The notes: generated by a model not told the origin, from the letters alone. Shown: positions 24,901-32,773, counted from the first letter of the stretch. The stretch: DNA of 64,000 nucleotides from Blastobasis lacticolella (GCA_905147135.1 LR990058.1:13863349-13927348); one strand, 5' to 3'. Numbers and translations: made by a program.

Positions 24901-25316
24901 GATAAACCATAGACGCTCGAACACAACATTCGCCGAAATTATATTTAAACATAAAAAACGACTGTTACTAAATGCTTTTTCTTTGTTTTATTTCAACTTA
25001 AAATTCTCCGCCTCTAAAAAACACCCTTTATACACCTATACTTAAGCGTGAGCATCACATCAACAAACAGTTAAAAACTGAAGATTCCTTTTACCAGATA
25101 GTAGGTGTAACCTACAGATTTTTATACGGGATAGATACCCTACGCCTTACTTCTCTTAACATTTTCAGTACCGGAACCGTCCCACATCAAAATATGGATT
25201 TATAACTCCTTATCTTTTGTTTACAGATGGGCACCCACGACCAACTGAAGAAGATGAAAGGTTTCTACTGGAACCTAATAAAGCAACAGGATCAAGAATC
25301 TAGCAATAATTCATAG
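12978..25316 (+). CDS. ABCB8: ABCB8-like mitochondrial ABC half-transporter, 14 exons
   Basis: ATP-driven half-transporter of 694 residues, expected to act as a dimer in the mitochondrial inner membrane. Coding exons: 12978-13024, 13101-13440, 13798-13953, 14353-14498, 14611-14686, 15622-15762, 16381-16565, 17670-17847, 19233-19352, 20408-20511, 22696-22870, 23505-23683, 24306-24453, 25227-25316. All phases join (2085 nt including stop). The basic, acid-poor N-terminus ([10 protein letters not shown]...RR) fits a mitochondrial presequence. Exons 2-8 encode the transmembrane domain with hallmarks [19 protein letters not shown] and [10 protein letters not shown]. Exons 9-14 encode the ATPase: Walker [10 protein letters not shown] (483-491), Q-loop Gln532, LSGGQ (588-592), Walker B ILILDE (608-613), D-loop SALD, H-loop His644. 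No catalytic residue is missing. Intron 4 starts with GC instead of GT. The first five exons are AT-rich and exons 6-13 GC-rich. ABCB10 is the main alternative, but the exon 5-8 motifs favour ABCB8. Confidence 0.94.
14028..14242 (+). mobile_element. MITE of the TGTACAGTGC family, copy 2 (intron 3)
   Basis: The terminal inverted repeats are TGTACAATGCAAAAGCATAA on the left and, inverted, TGTACAGTCCAAGAGCAAAA on the right. The interior words TTGGGGTAAAGAAAGAGTCC and TTTTAGCAAACTGATTTT match the other two copies. It is an intact short non-autonomous element lying about 110 nt before exon 4. Confidence 0.75.
14499..14610 (+). other. GC-AG intron (intron 4 of ABCB8-like gene)
   Basis: The donor is AG|GCAAGT and the acceptor TATTTTAG|G. 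With this boundary the protein reads GELVNR then ITVDVQDF, exactly the conserved family sequence. No nearby GT keeps both frame and family sequence. Apart from the C at +2, the donor matches the consensus well, as is typical of GC-AG introns. Confidence 0.85.
15115..15362 (-). mobile_element. SINE family C, minus-strand copy (intron 5)
   Basis: Reverse complement of the family at 22383-22662: the words GGGCCTCTCCCACGAGAGAG, TTGGAGATCGCAGTGTTATA, CCCATTTTCCAGCC and CCACGAGTGTAAGGGGTTGG are shared in order. It abuts an RT fragment in plus orientation. Confidence 0.75.
15383..15480 (+). pseudogene. Non-LTR retrotransposon RT C-terminal zinc-knuckle scrap
   Basis: In frame it reads [20 protein letters not shown], a CxC...H...C motif found at the C-terminus of many jockey- and R1-type reverse-transcriptase proteins. 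Nothing upstream continues it, and it is fused to the minus-strand SINE. A dead fragment in intron 5. Confidence 0.65.
15789..16082 (+). pseudogene. Non-LTR retrotransposon RT C-terminal fragment (intron 6)
   Basis: It encodes [20 protein letters not shown] and [15 protein letters not shown] then stop, followed by GGTGGCGGTCAAATGCCTG. This is the typical last 60-70 residues of a jockey/CR1-like ORF2, repeated at 50390-50745 and, on the minus strand, at 59505-59760. It is 5'-truncated and belongs to no host protein. Confidence 0.75.
16595..16685 (+). mobile_element. LINE 3' tail (intron 7)
   Basis: The words TTTGCAAACGTCCATAGGCT, GCTTACCATCAGGCAGG and CCGTAAGCTTGTTTGCCACC, followed by GGTATAAAAAAC, are repeated at 43255-43340. 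There they follow an RT C-terminal coding remnant. Confidence 0.65.
17062..17550 (+). mobile_element. SINE family C, split by a second retroposon (intron 7)
   Basis: The head (GTGTGGTGTTTGGCAGAGTA, ACACTCGTGGGTGTCGTACA, CTGGAAAATGGGCAGCAGCG) runs to 17256. The tail (ACCTCCTCTTTCGTGGGAGA, GTAGTGGGCTGTTATTGGCT) resumes at about 17476. The copy is interrupted by 17257-17475. Confidence 0.75.
17257..17475 (-). mobile_element. Retroposon inserted in the SINE with 11-bp target duplication
   Basis: TGTGGCAATGA occurs at 17246-17256 and again at 17476-17486, bracketing the insert. On the minus strand the insert carries GGTTGCCTGGACGAAATCGC, then GCGATAAGGCCACCTGTTGC, and ends GTGCAATAAAGCGTTATTCA with an AATAAA near its end. 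It is a SINE-like or LINE-tail retroposon. Relatives lie at 44445-44590, 52068-52175 and 62750-62860. Confidence 0.75.
17554..17640. repeat. Palindromic mini-satellite next to exon 8
   Basis: Copies of GTGACACCATA and TGACACCATAA run head to tail, then flip to ATGGTGTCACTATGGCGTCA. The whole block can fold into a hairpin centred at about 17600. It ends about 30 nt before the exon 8 acceptor. The unit is a short array and is not seen elsewhere in the window. Confidence 0.7.
17903..18115 (-). mobile_element. SINE family B, minus-strand copy (intron 8)
   Basis: It shares ACAGCGCCATCTAGCCCCAA, AGCAAAGCTTGTGCTATG, GACCCGTAACAGAAATTGAT and the inverted tRNA-like head (GAACCCGGGACCTCT) with 28783-29062 and 32774-33036. 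The copy is diverged. Confidence 0.7.
18116..18275 (+). mobile_element. SINE family A fragment (intron 8)
   Basis: Body words TTACGATGAGGGAAAATATC, GTGATGAAACCTGCACATTC and CAGATGGCAGTCGCTCC are present. The tRNA-like head is missing and the copy follows a family B SINE directly, so the two form a mosaic. Confidence 0.65.
18420..18626 (+). pseudogene. RTE-type LINE C-terminal fragment (intron 8)
   Basis: It encodes [20 protein letters not shown] followed by a basic tail and a GATGATGATGA run. The GRPKKRWxDIxES motif recurs at 30718-31090, 38117-38310 and 38440-38630. It is the C-terminal end of an RT protein, 5'-truncated and frameshifted. Confidence 0.7.
18627..18682. repeat. 21-bp stem hairpin
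   Basis: GACCTTTTCCCATTTTTGTTT's inverse reappears as AAATAAAAATGGGAAAAGG(CC) after a 14-nt loop, with two mismatched pairs. It follows directly on the LINE tail and may be its terminus. It is too small to be called a microRNA with confidence. Confidence 0.55.
19372..19700. repeat. AT-rich tandem repeat array, left block (intron 9)
   Basis: About ten or more copies of a unit close to CGAATATTTGAATAGTATTTAA are present, several joined to AACTAGAATGTTTTAATAGTAG to make a higher-order unit near 67 bp. The units are imperfect. The array starts only about 20 nt after exon 9. Confidence 0.8.
19701..19970. other. Sequence interrupting the tandem array
   Basis: The tandem array stops at about 19700 and one unit (TCAAATATTTGAATAGTATTTAACTCGAG) reappears at about 19971-19999. 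The 270-bp interval, with a 93-codon ORF of no recognisable domain, is therefore probably an insertion. No terminal inverted repeats are obvious. Confidence 0.45.
19999..20265 (+). mobile_element. SINE family A (intron 9)
   Basis: A tRNA-like head (GCATCGGTGGCCTAATAGCT) with a degenerate B box (GAGTTCGAACAC) is followed by the family body (GAGGGAAAACATCGTG, CAGTCGCTCTACTG, AATCATGGTCAAGGCGGACC). Confidence 0.75.
20531..20792. mobile_element. MITE with AAAGGAGGACCGG ends (intron 10)
   Basis: Inverted termini AAAGGAGGACCGG, then after a variable spacer CAGCCTATATGAGCAATATC, are mirrored at the right end. A second inverted pair (TTATGGTCAATACAAT and ATTGACCATAA) forms the core. It begins 19 nt after the exon 10 donor. 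It has no ORF. Target duplication was not resolved. Confidence 0.7.
20838..21140. repeat. Retroposon-like segment (intron 10)
   Basis: CATCATCATCCACCTGCCCT starts a segment resembling 34500-34555 (ATCATCATTTGCCTGCCCTT). The segment ends with a run of TTTAC after AGTGTAATAAATGTG, as a 3' tail would. Confidence 0.4.
21365..21600. repeat. AATTAAA tail and ATGTCAA-rich tract (intron 10)
   Basis: Three tandem AAAATTA units (21369-21387) are followed by about six copies of AATGTCAA/CATGTCAA in 200 bp at irregular spacing. The pattern looks like a decayed simple repeat. Confidence 0.4.
21753..22168. mobile_element. Possible MITE with AATGAGCAGTTTTCCA ends (intron 10)
   Basis: The left end AATGAGCAGTTTTCCA is inverted at the right as TGGAAAACTCCTCATT. 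Near each end is GCGCCATCTA or the like. The same terminus with a GCGCCATCTAGTGAG block reappears at 60370-60425. The interior ORF (21941-22123) is random. Confidence 0.5.
22383..22662 (+). mobile_element. SINE family C, near-complete copy (intron 10)
   Basis: The best copy in the window: GTGTGGTGTCCGGCAGAGTA, GGGTGTCGTACAAGGCGACT, CTGGAAAATGGGCAGCAGCA, TGCGATCTCCAACCCGCCTG and CTCCCCTTTCGTGGGAGAGG follow in order. It ends GGGCTGTGATGATGAT, about 34 nt before exon 11. Confidence 0.8.
23121..23472 (+). mobile_element. SINE family A, complete copy (intron 11)
   Basis: It has a tRNA-like head with A box (GTGGCCGAGCGGTTAGAG) and B box (GGGTTCGAATCCCG), ending GCTCCGGCCATG. The body continues to AACGCCAAGATGATGA. 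The head resembles a tRNA but is the 5' part of a 350-bp retroposon, so it is not a tRNA gene. It lies about 30 nt before exon 12. Confidence 0.85.
24118..24245 (-). mobile_element. Non-LTR retrotransposon 3' tail (intron 12)
   Basis: GACCGCCATCTCACCTGGTG, GTAAGTGACGATGTGG and TGTCTAGGAACAGCCTATTC match the tail of the longer copy at 59505-59760. The coding part is lost except for a few codons. Confidence 0.65.
24604..25027. mobile_element. Decayed mariner-like transposon with about 50-bp inverted ends (intron 13)
   Basis: The left end runs GTTTTTTTAGAGGTGGAGAA, then AAATTGAAATAAAACAAAGA. The right end is its inverse with few changes, over some 50 bp. The interior keeps a transposase scrap (about 24826-24944, plus strand) reading [20 protein letters not shown], like the LTPLDYFLWGYVK block near the C-terminus of mariner-like transposases. 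Stops and deletions make it non-functional. Confidence 0.7.
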
Positions 25317-26962
25317 GGGGATATATCTGTAAATAGTGTAAATTGGGATGGATATAGATCAATTTAGTTTTTAAGGACATCTCGAGCACGCCGAACGTGG
25401 TAAAGGTCACTATAGTCGCTATTGATGAAGAGATAGGAAAATGTCCACTGCAAAAGCACGGTCGAGTATCAAAGCAATAATAAGTCACGTATATAAAATA
25501 GTGAGTAAATGTGTTCTCACAGAGGAGTTACAATTCTTATAGTTTATATTCAAAAAATATGAACGGCCAGTTTCTCGTATATCAGTTATCATCGTTTCTC
25601 GTATATCAATTACGTTTATCAAAGAATTTGAATTTGAAAATTCGCCATCCTTATTTATGGTGAATTGTAGACAGAGACGGAAAGAGTTTTAGCGACGATT
25701 AACATTGTCAAGCGTTTCAGAAACTAGACGTAAGTTTATCAATGGATAAAAATCAACTTAATTGTCTCAAATTAAAAATAAAGTCAAGGATATGCCTTTG
25801 CTTAGCAGCCAGTCTAGTATTTGCTGATTATTCCATCAGTCGAGGTACTCATTTTTATTTTTTTCTACCGTCAACTGATCACTGTAAATTTAGCTTTCTA
25901 ATTTGCTGCGACCCGATTGGTCGAGTGGCGGGGCTTGGCTGGCGGACAACGATGACTCACTATTTTCTTATCGCGAATGAACTATATATAGGGCCAAAGA
26001 TATAGCGACATAGTTTTATCTCGCTCGGTGTACTGGAATAGACTACCTTTAAGGTAGAATTCTTTTATTGGCTAGAAGTTAACTTCCAAATACGTTTTGT
26101 GGACCGTCCATGACAATGACTGGTGTACAGTCAGCGTAATAAGTTGAACGCTTTTGTCTTGAAACTTGAAATATTAGGTCATCGAGGTGACTGTATATAC
26201 GTACGCATTTGTATATTTATGTATATAAAAACGCATATGTGTGACTTCTATAAATGTATGCAAATGATGATAATTAGAGTGGCGTTCTTGTTCTAAATAA
26301 TTTCACAGATGTCTTGTAATTGGATATTTGACCAGAATAAATTAAAAATAATAAATTAAAGAGCTTCAAGTAGAACCAGCATTCGGTTCAAGAAAATAAT
26401 GAAATCGTAAATTTATATTTTGAAAATCAAGTAAAATGACAAAAATATAAAAACATTTGATGCAATAACGTCACAGTTTAAAGTCTCATACAAATTTCAT
26501 ACAAGTGATCCGTTTTGACAGATCATAAAGAGTTGTTGATTTTACATTTGGTCAACTCGGGGATTGCACAGTATTTTTTTCCTGAAAAATTTGGTCAATA
26601 TACACTCCTAAATGTTGGGATTGTTTTCTCGCTTTGTGGGAGTGATCCTCGGACCGAGTACGATAATTATATCAGCACCTATCTATTGGTTCATACTGCA
26701 CCTCATAAGAATGGTCACTGGTATGGTAATGGTAACTGACTGTAGTTACCATAGAGACGTTCTATCATGGCTGGTTTACATTGGTGTTTAATTGGTCGGT
26801 CGAGCCGACACTCTCCCCGCACGTAAAAGCGACTTTATTTTATACGACGTAAGGATTAGTATCCACTGCAAGTGACGGTTGGTCGGTTCTAACCAAAACG
26901 GAACATCTGTTACTAGTTTTAGCATAGTTGACAAGTAAAGTGACCAATTACAAGGGTGCAAA
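25317..26962. other. ABCB8 3' UTR and intergenic flank
   Basis: The 3' UTR begins here. The first clear AATAAA hexamers on the plus strand are at 26336-26341 and 26350-26355, about 1 kb after the stop, and no earlier convincing canonical signal was picked out. No further gene is recognised. The ORF at 25742-26005 has no recognisable domain. Confidence 0.4.
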
Positions 26963-27210
26963 CAAATAAATTGGACATTGAGGCTTAGAAGGAACCTACT
27001 ATATTTCTACAATCTATATTTTGTTTGTTTTTAATGGTGCATATAACGTGTCCAAAAGGGACGGCTATAAGTTGTCAAATACCTCTCCATAATCACTGCT
27101 ATTGTTAAATTTGGTGGCCTGGGTAGTTTTGTACGACTTTGAGTCATTTGTATGGAGCTGTGACAGAGTGACAGTGTACCTTCTCTATAGGTCGAGGCTC
27201 CATCTCTCTT
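26963..27210 (+). repeat. Uncharacterised dispersed repeat, copy 1
   Basis: It shares with 48375-48645 the ordered words AAATTGGACAT, GGGACGGCTATAAGTTGTCA, AAATTTGGTGGCCT and TAGGTCGAGGCTCCATC. Neither terminal inverted repeats nor coding remnants are visible, so the class is unknown. Confidence 0.65.
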
Positions 27211-27925
27211 TGGGTGTAAACAGATCAGACATTAGCAAGTCAACTAGGCTTGCAAGCGTGTTTGACATTAGAATTCGACACTGATCTATTAAAGTCACTG
27301 AATCTCTATTGCAAGCTATTCAGCGGAAATTTAAATATTAGCGAAATATATATCAACTATAATATATCAACAGCGAAAATAGTAAAGACTTATTCTCAAC
27401 AATTTTCGCAAATCCTTTATTGTCGAGGATCGTTATACATTACATTTTTAATGAAGATATTCAGCTTTTTTAATAGAGGAATTTATTTTTAAAATTACTT
27501 TTTAATAGATGAAAAATGTCGAGTTCGAGATGTCACAGCGCGAGATATAGGCCCCTGCGTACTCTCTTCTTTTTCTGTGGCTGTGATGATGATGTAACTT
27601 CAATGTCACTGTCACTCGCCACTGTCCTTGGTCAATGGAAACCAGCCAACAAGTGAAGTTAATTTACAAGTCTAGCCTTTGTTAAAGGTAAGGTTGTTAT
27701 TCAGATTTGAGTTCAGTTCAAAAATCGCTCTTAATACCATCAATATACGAGTATGTGCTGATTTTTTATTGTATGTGTACTATTTTTTGTGCACTCTATG
27801 TTCTTGTAATTTTCATAGAAATTTTTTGTAACCTTATTATCCATTCTTTCAACGGTTTGATCTTTTTGATGTATGTTAGTGCAATTCGCCGTTCGGAAAT
27901 GTATCCAAATGAGCGGGAAATGGTT
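27211..27925. other. Intergenic, AT-rich, no gene seen
   Basis: Short ORFs only, with no recognisable domains. Confidence 0.4.
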
Positions 27926-28085
27926 TTCTACATAATGATATAAAATAAACAATGAAAAAGGAAAATATTGATATCACAAAACAACGCCATCTAGCGGTGA
28001 TTTGCGTTTTTTTTTTCGATTTCACTGCTTTATCATGAATAATTACCCTATAGAAGCCTATTTTGCGCACCATTGAATACATTTA
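27926..28085. repeat. AACGCCATCTAGCGG repeat
   Basis: CACAAAACAACGCCATCTAG followed by a T run, CACTGCTTTAT and CATTGAATACATTTAC matches the interior of the TTAA-flanked element at 29724-30045. A related inverted block lies in the hAT-like element near 12380. This is an older, end-eroded copy. Confidence 0.55.
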
Positions 28086-28421
28086 CTAAGAACATAAACC
28101 ATAAATAAATGACCAAACACTCAAACGTATGAAAGAATGGAAAAATAAATTTAGTTTGAAAATGTCCTTGAGGGCGAAAATTGAATTGAAAGTAAACGCC
28201 ATATATACCTTTCTAATGTAAAAAGCCTGTAAATGGGGTTGTCACTACCCTGCTCAAATGTGATTTTTTTTATTATTTATTTGTGTTGGTTACTGTTTAC
28301 GAATGGGGTTTGTTTTATATAAAACTTTTTATATATTAATTATAATAATTTTTGGCACAGCCGATCATCCAATCGTGCTATCTTATGATATGAGTTGGTA
28401 TACGTGTTATAAAATAAGTTA

Positions 28422-28684
28422 GAGCTTGTCTAAGCTGAAATAACGCGCCCCACTACTTAATTAGTTGATTTCGATGTGCGAGTGCAAATATTAATAACGA
28501 CACTTCATCTGTGTGGGAGCGTCTACTGCTCCAATCGAACGACGCGTGCTCCTACGTTTGAGTCTCACCGGCAACTGAATGACAAATTACAACGGCATTT
28601 GTATATGTATTGCGTCCATATTTTAAATTTGCTTGTGTGCGTTAATTCGATAGTGGGGCGCGTGATTTCAGCTTAGCCCAGCTC
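28422..28684. mobile_element. TA-flanked MITE (GAGCTCGTC family), copy 2
   Basis: The most complete copy internally: GAGCTTGTC start, ACGCGCCCCACTA, GTTGATTTCGATGTGCGAGT, ACACTTCATCTGTGTGGGAG, and the inverted end with GTGGGGCGCGTGATTTCAGC. The left TA is kept (28420-28421); the right one is mutated to TG. It abuts the next MITE (28685) directly. Confidence 0.85.
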
Positions 28685-29305
28685 TGCAATGCAAGAGTAT
28701 AAGTGCATGACCACCTTAAGAATCATATTCCTTTGCACTACAGTGCAGTTGTTAAACGGTTTTATAGCATTCATGAATTAAATGTTTAGTAAAAATAAAA
28801 AAATAAAAAAATATTCGTGGACTAATTCACACAGCGCCATCTAACCCCAAACTAAGCAAAGCTTGTACTATGGGTGCTAGATAACTGATATACTACTTCC
28901 ATACTTTTTTTTTAAATACATACTTATTATACATAGAACACCCAGACCCGTAACAGAAATTAAAATTCATCATTTCAATTTCTGCCCGGCCGGGAATCGA
29001 ACCCGGAACCTCTTGCGTGGCAGACCGCCGTGCGTGTTAGCCATTGAACCACTCAGGTCGTCAACCATATACTCAATATTTATTGCCTCATAAATGTGAC
29101 TTTACCTTTAGAGATAGTTTTACAAATATGTACCCTGACGGGCGCTGCAATATGGAAAATACCCTGGGGGTAAATACGAGTCCTTTGGGCATAAGGGACA
29201 GCTCCCTTGTTTCAGCAAACTGATTTTAGCTAGAGATGCACCAAATACCGTGAATGTTGCTGTAGCGGCAAAGGAAAATTTGCACTTATGCTTTTGCACT
29301 GTACA
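28685..29305 (+). mobile_element. MITE of the TGTACAGTGC family, copy 3, carrying a SINE
   Basis: The left part (to about 28782) contains AAGTGCATGACCACCTTAAG and CACTACAGTGCAGTTGTTAA. The right part (from about 29150) contains CCCTGGGGGTAAATACGAGT and the terminal TTGCACTGTACA. A family B SINE (28783-29062) sits between them. Confidence 0.75.
28783..29062 (-). mobile_element. SINE family B, nested copy
   Basis: In the minus direction it has a tRNA-like head (GGTTCGATTCCCGGCCGG B box, GAGTGGTTCAATGGCT A box), a body with GTTACGGGTCTGGGTG and GGGGTTAGATGGCGCTGTG, and an A/T-rich tail. It is intact enough to define the family, and it interrupts the MITE. Confidence 0.8.
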
Positions 29306-29723
29306 TTTTCGACTACACTCTGAATTATGGGTTTAAATGGCATAGGGTTTTGTAAGTGTGTCATTCCAAGTTTTTGCCACGTTGTGATGGCTTCTTTTAA
29401 TGCATTATACGCAGAGTTAGTACCTACTCCGTAATCCGTATAGTCATCTGCAACGACTTATCACTGCCTTTTTTAAATTATAGTTATATAAATTATAAAT
29501 GCCAATGGCTTGAATGCTGTATTAGACAAATCCAGATGATGTACATTATACTGACGTTTTTCATTTTCAACAATTTGGATAACTTTTACATTTGAGTTTC
29601 CTTGTGACTATAACGATGTAATAAAAATTTTTAAATTCAATTATCAATTGTAAAATTTAATTTCTCACATGAACATAATACAGGTTTATAGAAAATACAA
29701 CTGGAAAGAACTTAAAAAATTAA

Positions 29724-30045
29724 GGTGGTTCGTTTTCCATACAGATTGTAGAACTTTTTATGGTTTGACGTTTCTAATCTACGGTTGTGCAACTTTCCGT
29801 TAGTTATGTGTTAATTATATAAAACAAAGCATAAGAAAAAAAAAAAAAAAAACCACAAAACAACGCCATCTAGCGGAGAAATATGTTTTTTTACGATTTA
29901 AGTGCTTTATTTTATTTATAGCATTAATCCATAGAAACCAATTTTGCGCACAACTAAATACATTTACAAAGAGTATAAGTTAACCTTAAAACACACAAAC
30001 GGATAAAAAATTACGAGCAAAAATTAGTATGGGTATCGAACCACC
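29724..30045. mobile_element. TTAA-flanked MITE
   Basis: The ends GGTGGTTCG and, inverted, CGAACCACC are each bordered by TTAA (29720-29723 and 30046-30049), the target site used by piggyBac-type transposases. The inverted repeat extends imperfectly to CCATAC. The interior holds CACAAAACAACGCCATCTAG. There is no ORF. Confidence 0.75.
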
Positions 30046-30110
30046 TTAACTTACGTACAGAGTACGCACGAGAATGAAACCAACGCACAGATGAGTGAAA
30101 TGTCAAGGTT

Positions 30111-30211
30111 GTAAATAATGCACATCGGCTAGTTCCGGCTTCTTCACTCACACGCGTGCGACAGAGACGCAGCTCTACGAAGCCGACCAGCCGATGCGCA
30201 TTATTTACGGC
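30111..30211. mobile_element. Small fold-back element
   Basis: GTAAATAATGCACATCGGCT at the left is inverted at the right as AGCCGATGCGCATTATTTAC. The inner part (CCGGCTTCTTC and GAAGCCGACC) also pairs. The centre contains GCGTGCGACAGAGACGC, found again near 6979. Confidence 0.65.
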
Positions 30212-30332
30212 GGTCGTCTGTTCATCTGTTTTTCAGTAGGTGAGTTGAAGTATAATGTGATATAATTTTTTCTTTTATAAAATAATAAATGTGTTATTTA
30301 TTATTATGAGTTATTATTTCATTATTGAAAAT

Positions 30333-30672
30333 AGGAGCGTCTGTGGCCGAGCGGTAAGAGTATACGACTCGTAAGCCAGAGGTCCCGGGTTCAAATCCCG
30401 CTCCGGCCATGTACCAATGACTGTTTTCTGAGTTATGTAAATTAGTTGAATACAAACCGATGCTCTTGCGGTGAGGGAAACATCGTGATGAAACCTGCAA
30501 GTTCAGGCAACATAAATTTGTAACCATGATCCAATCTGGTCAGGTTCCCCTGGTAACAGGGTCACGGAGGTCAGATTGGTTGCCACTCCACTGTAATTAC
30601 CTGATCGCCAAATCCTGGACCATGCCCATGACCCCGGGCCGCATAACCGGGAAATTACGCCAAAAGATGATT
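30333..30672 (+). mobile_element. SINE family A, complete copy
   Basis: The tRNA-like head (GTGGCCGAGCGGTAAGAGTA, GGGTTCAAATCCCGCTCC) is followed by the full body, ending near ACGCCAAAAGATGAT. Its sequence is close to the copies at 23121 and 52549. Confidence 0.85.
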
Positions 30673-30717
30673 TTTTAGTAATTGTTAAATGTGCTATTAT
30701 TTCATTATTGAAAATTT

Positions 30718-31095
30718 TAACCTGGCCGGCGCTGACGAAGCACGTCCGCGAACTCCACGCCAACGAAATGAAAATGCTGCGGTAGATGTGTGGCGTTACG
30801 CGACTTGATCGAGTGCGTAACGAGTACATCCGTGGCAGCCTTGGCGTAAGAGATATCGCGGATAAGATCGAAGAGGCACGGTTGCGCTGGTATGGTCACG
30901 TGTTGCGCAAACCTCAGGGATACATGGGAAATAGGTGTCTAAACCTGCCTGTATCAGGAAAGAGGTCCCGCGGGAGACCTAAGAAGCGATGGATTGACAT
31001 CGCCGAATCGGGCAAAGTGGAGAAAGCAAAGTAGGAAGGCGGGCCCTGGCAGTAGCCGGGATTGACCGCTCAGACGATGATGATGATTTCATTAT
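30718..31095 (+). pseudogene. RTE-type LINE RT C-terminal fragment
   Basis: The longest remnant of this family. Frames across 30786-31034 encode VRNEYIRGSLGVRDIADKIE, then ARLRWYGHVLRKPQGYMGNR and GKRSRGRPKKRWIDIAES. The RWxGHVxR and GRPxxRWxD blocks are typical of RTE reverse-transcriptase C-termini. It ends with a GATGATGATGA run and is 5'-truncated. Confidence 0.8.
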
Positions 31096-31570
31096 TGAAA
31101 ATGGCTTAACCAGGTACCTCTTACCAGGTAACGCTTACCAGTCGGATACCCTAATTATTTTTATTGTGCCCAATTGCCAAATGTCGACTTTTCTTAGCGA
31201 TAGTAAATGCTAACTTAGGTATTCTCTTGTGTGTGTTCTAGAAGTAAAATATCCAGTCTGCCTTACATCCTTTAGGCAGTTTCGCTAGTCAGCCATATTT
31301 AAGTTACTTTTCGTTTCGTTGGTGCTACGTTGTGCACGGACAGACCAACGTCTCTTAAACCTCTACAAAATGGAATTTTTCTTGTACTCGATGACGTAGG
31401 ATAGCCTACGGCGCCCTCACGACGTTTGTTGTGCGGGCATTTGCAATTAGTAAGTGCAGCGACTATCCTAGTATATATAGACTATGCGAGTAGGCTAGGG
31501 TTGGGTGGAGGCAGTGGTGTGCACAGAATTTTTAGACAGGGTAGGCAAAAATTATTAAACGCTTTATTAA

Positions 31571-32769
31571 CCCTTTAACCGCCAAGGTCGGATATATCCG
31601 ACAAAAATTTTCGTGCTCATTTCGCCAAGGACGGATATTTACGACCAAATACCACTACTCCGTTAATCTGCCTTTTTGTTTGATAGCACTGTATTATATT
31701 AAAATTATGTTCATAATTTGGTAAATAGTTGATGAAGTAATCATATACAATTGCTTACACTTTAGTTTCTTAATTAGAAGACTTAAAAATAATGTCTAAA
31801 GTTGAATAAATTACTGATAGTATTATTCGAAAAGTGTATTGGTGTCCAGCGCCAGTGACGGAAAAATCCGACAATAAGGATGGGACATAAGCAATGATTT
31901 ACTGGTAGAAAAATCCACATAAATTAAATTATTTCTGTTCATACTTACTAATTTATTATAAAACAAATAAAGCAAATGTTACTCTATAGTAAACACATTT
32001 ATTTCTATAAATAAATGTATTTGTTTTGTTTTATTTATAATAAATAAAGCTTAAAAATGTCAGTGACTGAATCGACAATTCCCATCCCTAGTCTGCATGT
32101 TTAGAAACTAATGTTGCTAGTACACCCAGCGCCACGGACGGAAAAAGACGACCGCTTCTGACGTCATAAACGAGTGCCGCCTTCTGGATTTTTCCATTGG
32201 TGTTGTGCTTATGCGTGTTATTATTATGTTCGTGTTATCGATTAATGTGATTAAACATGATTACAGCTGAAGAATTAATACGTATTCTGGAAGGTGATCT
32301 GTAGTTAAATATCATTAGAATCTGTCAAGGTTCGATTCGGTAAACTGATATTAATATTGTTGAAATAAGTATAATCATGTTTGTTAAAAAACTGACCAAT
32401 GTTGTTTGTTAACTATTGCATTTAGATAAAGAATACTCTATAGGACTGCATTGAAAAATAAGAATAACAAAATTCTTTTCATGACCAATTTTATTGTGCG
32501 GAAATCAATAAATCTTTCAATATCTGTAAACGCTTTTTGTTTCATTGTGTTACCAAAATACCTGCTAATATTAGAAATAAAATTACAAAGTAACGTTTTC
32601 TAACTACTGTCTGTTACGATATTTAGATGAAATTGTAAGCGTTTGAAGGGGAATTACCCATATCGATATACTATTGAACATCACTATTTGTTATAGGTAT
32701 TTATTTTTCGTTTTACTGTGCGTGGCGCTGAGGGCACGCCAACTGATTCTAAGCGTGGCGGTTAAAGGG
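31571..32769. mobile_element. piggyBac-like deletion derivative
   Basis: TTAA (31567-31570) then CCCTTTAACCGCCA at the left, and TGGCGGTTAAAGGG then TTAA (32770-32773) at the right, form perfect inverted ends and target duplication. A CCCTTT start and TTAA target are the piggyBac hallmark. A subterminal word, CCAGCGCCAGTGACGGAAAA, recurs near 32126. A start codon at 32257 opens only 15 codons (MITAEELIRILEGDL) before a stop, perhaps the first codons of a lost transposase. The element is about 1.2 kb. Confidence 0.85.
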
Positions 32770-32773
32770 TTAA

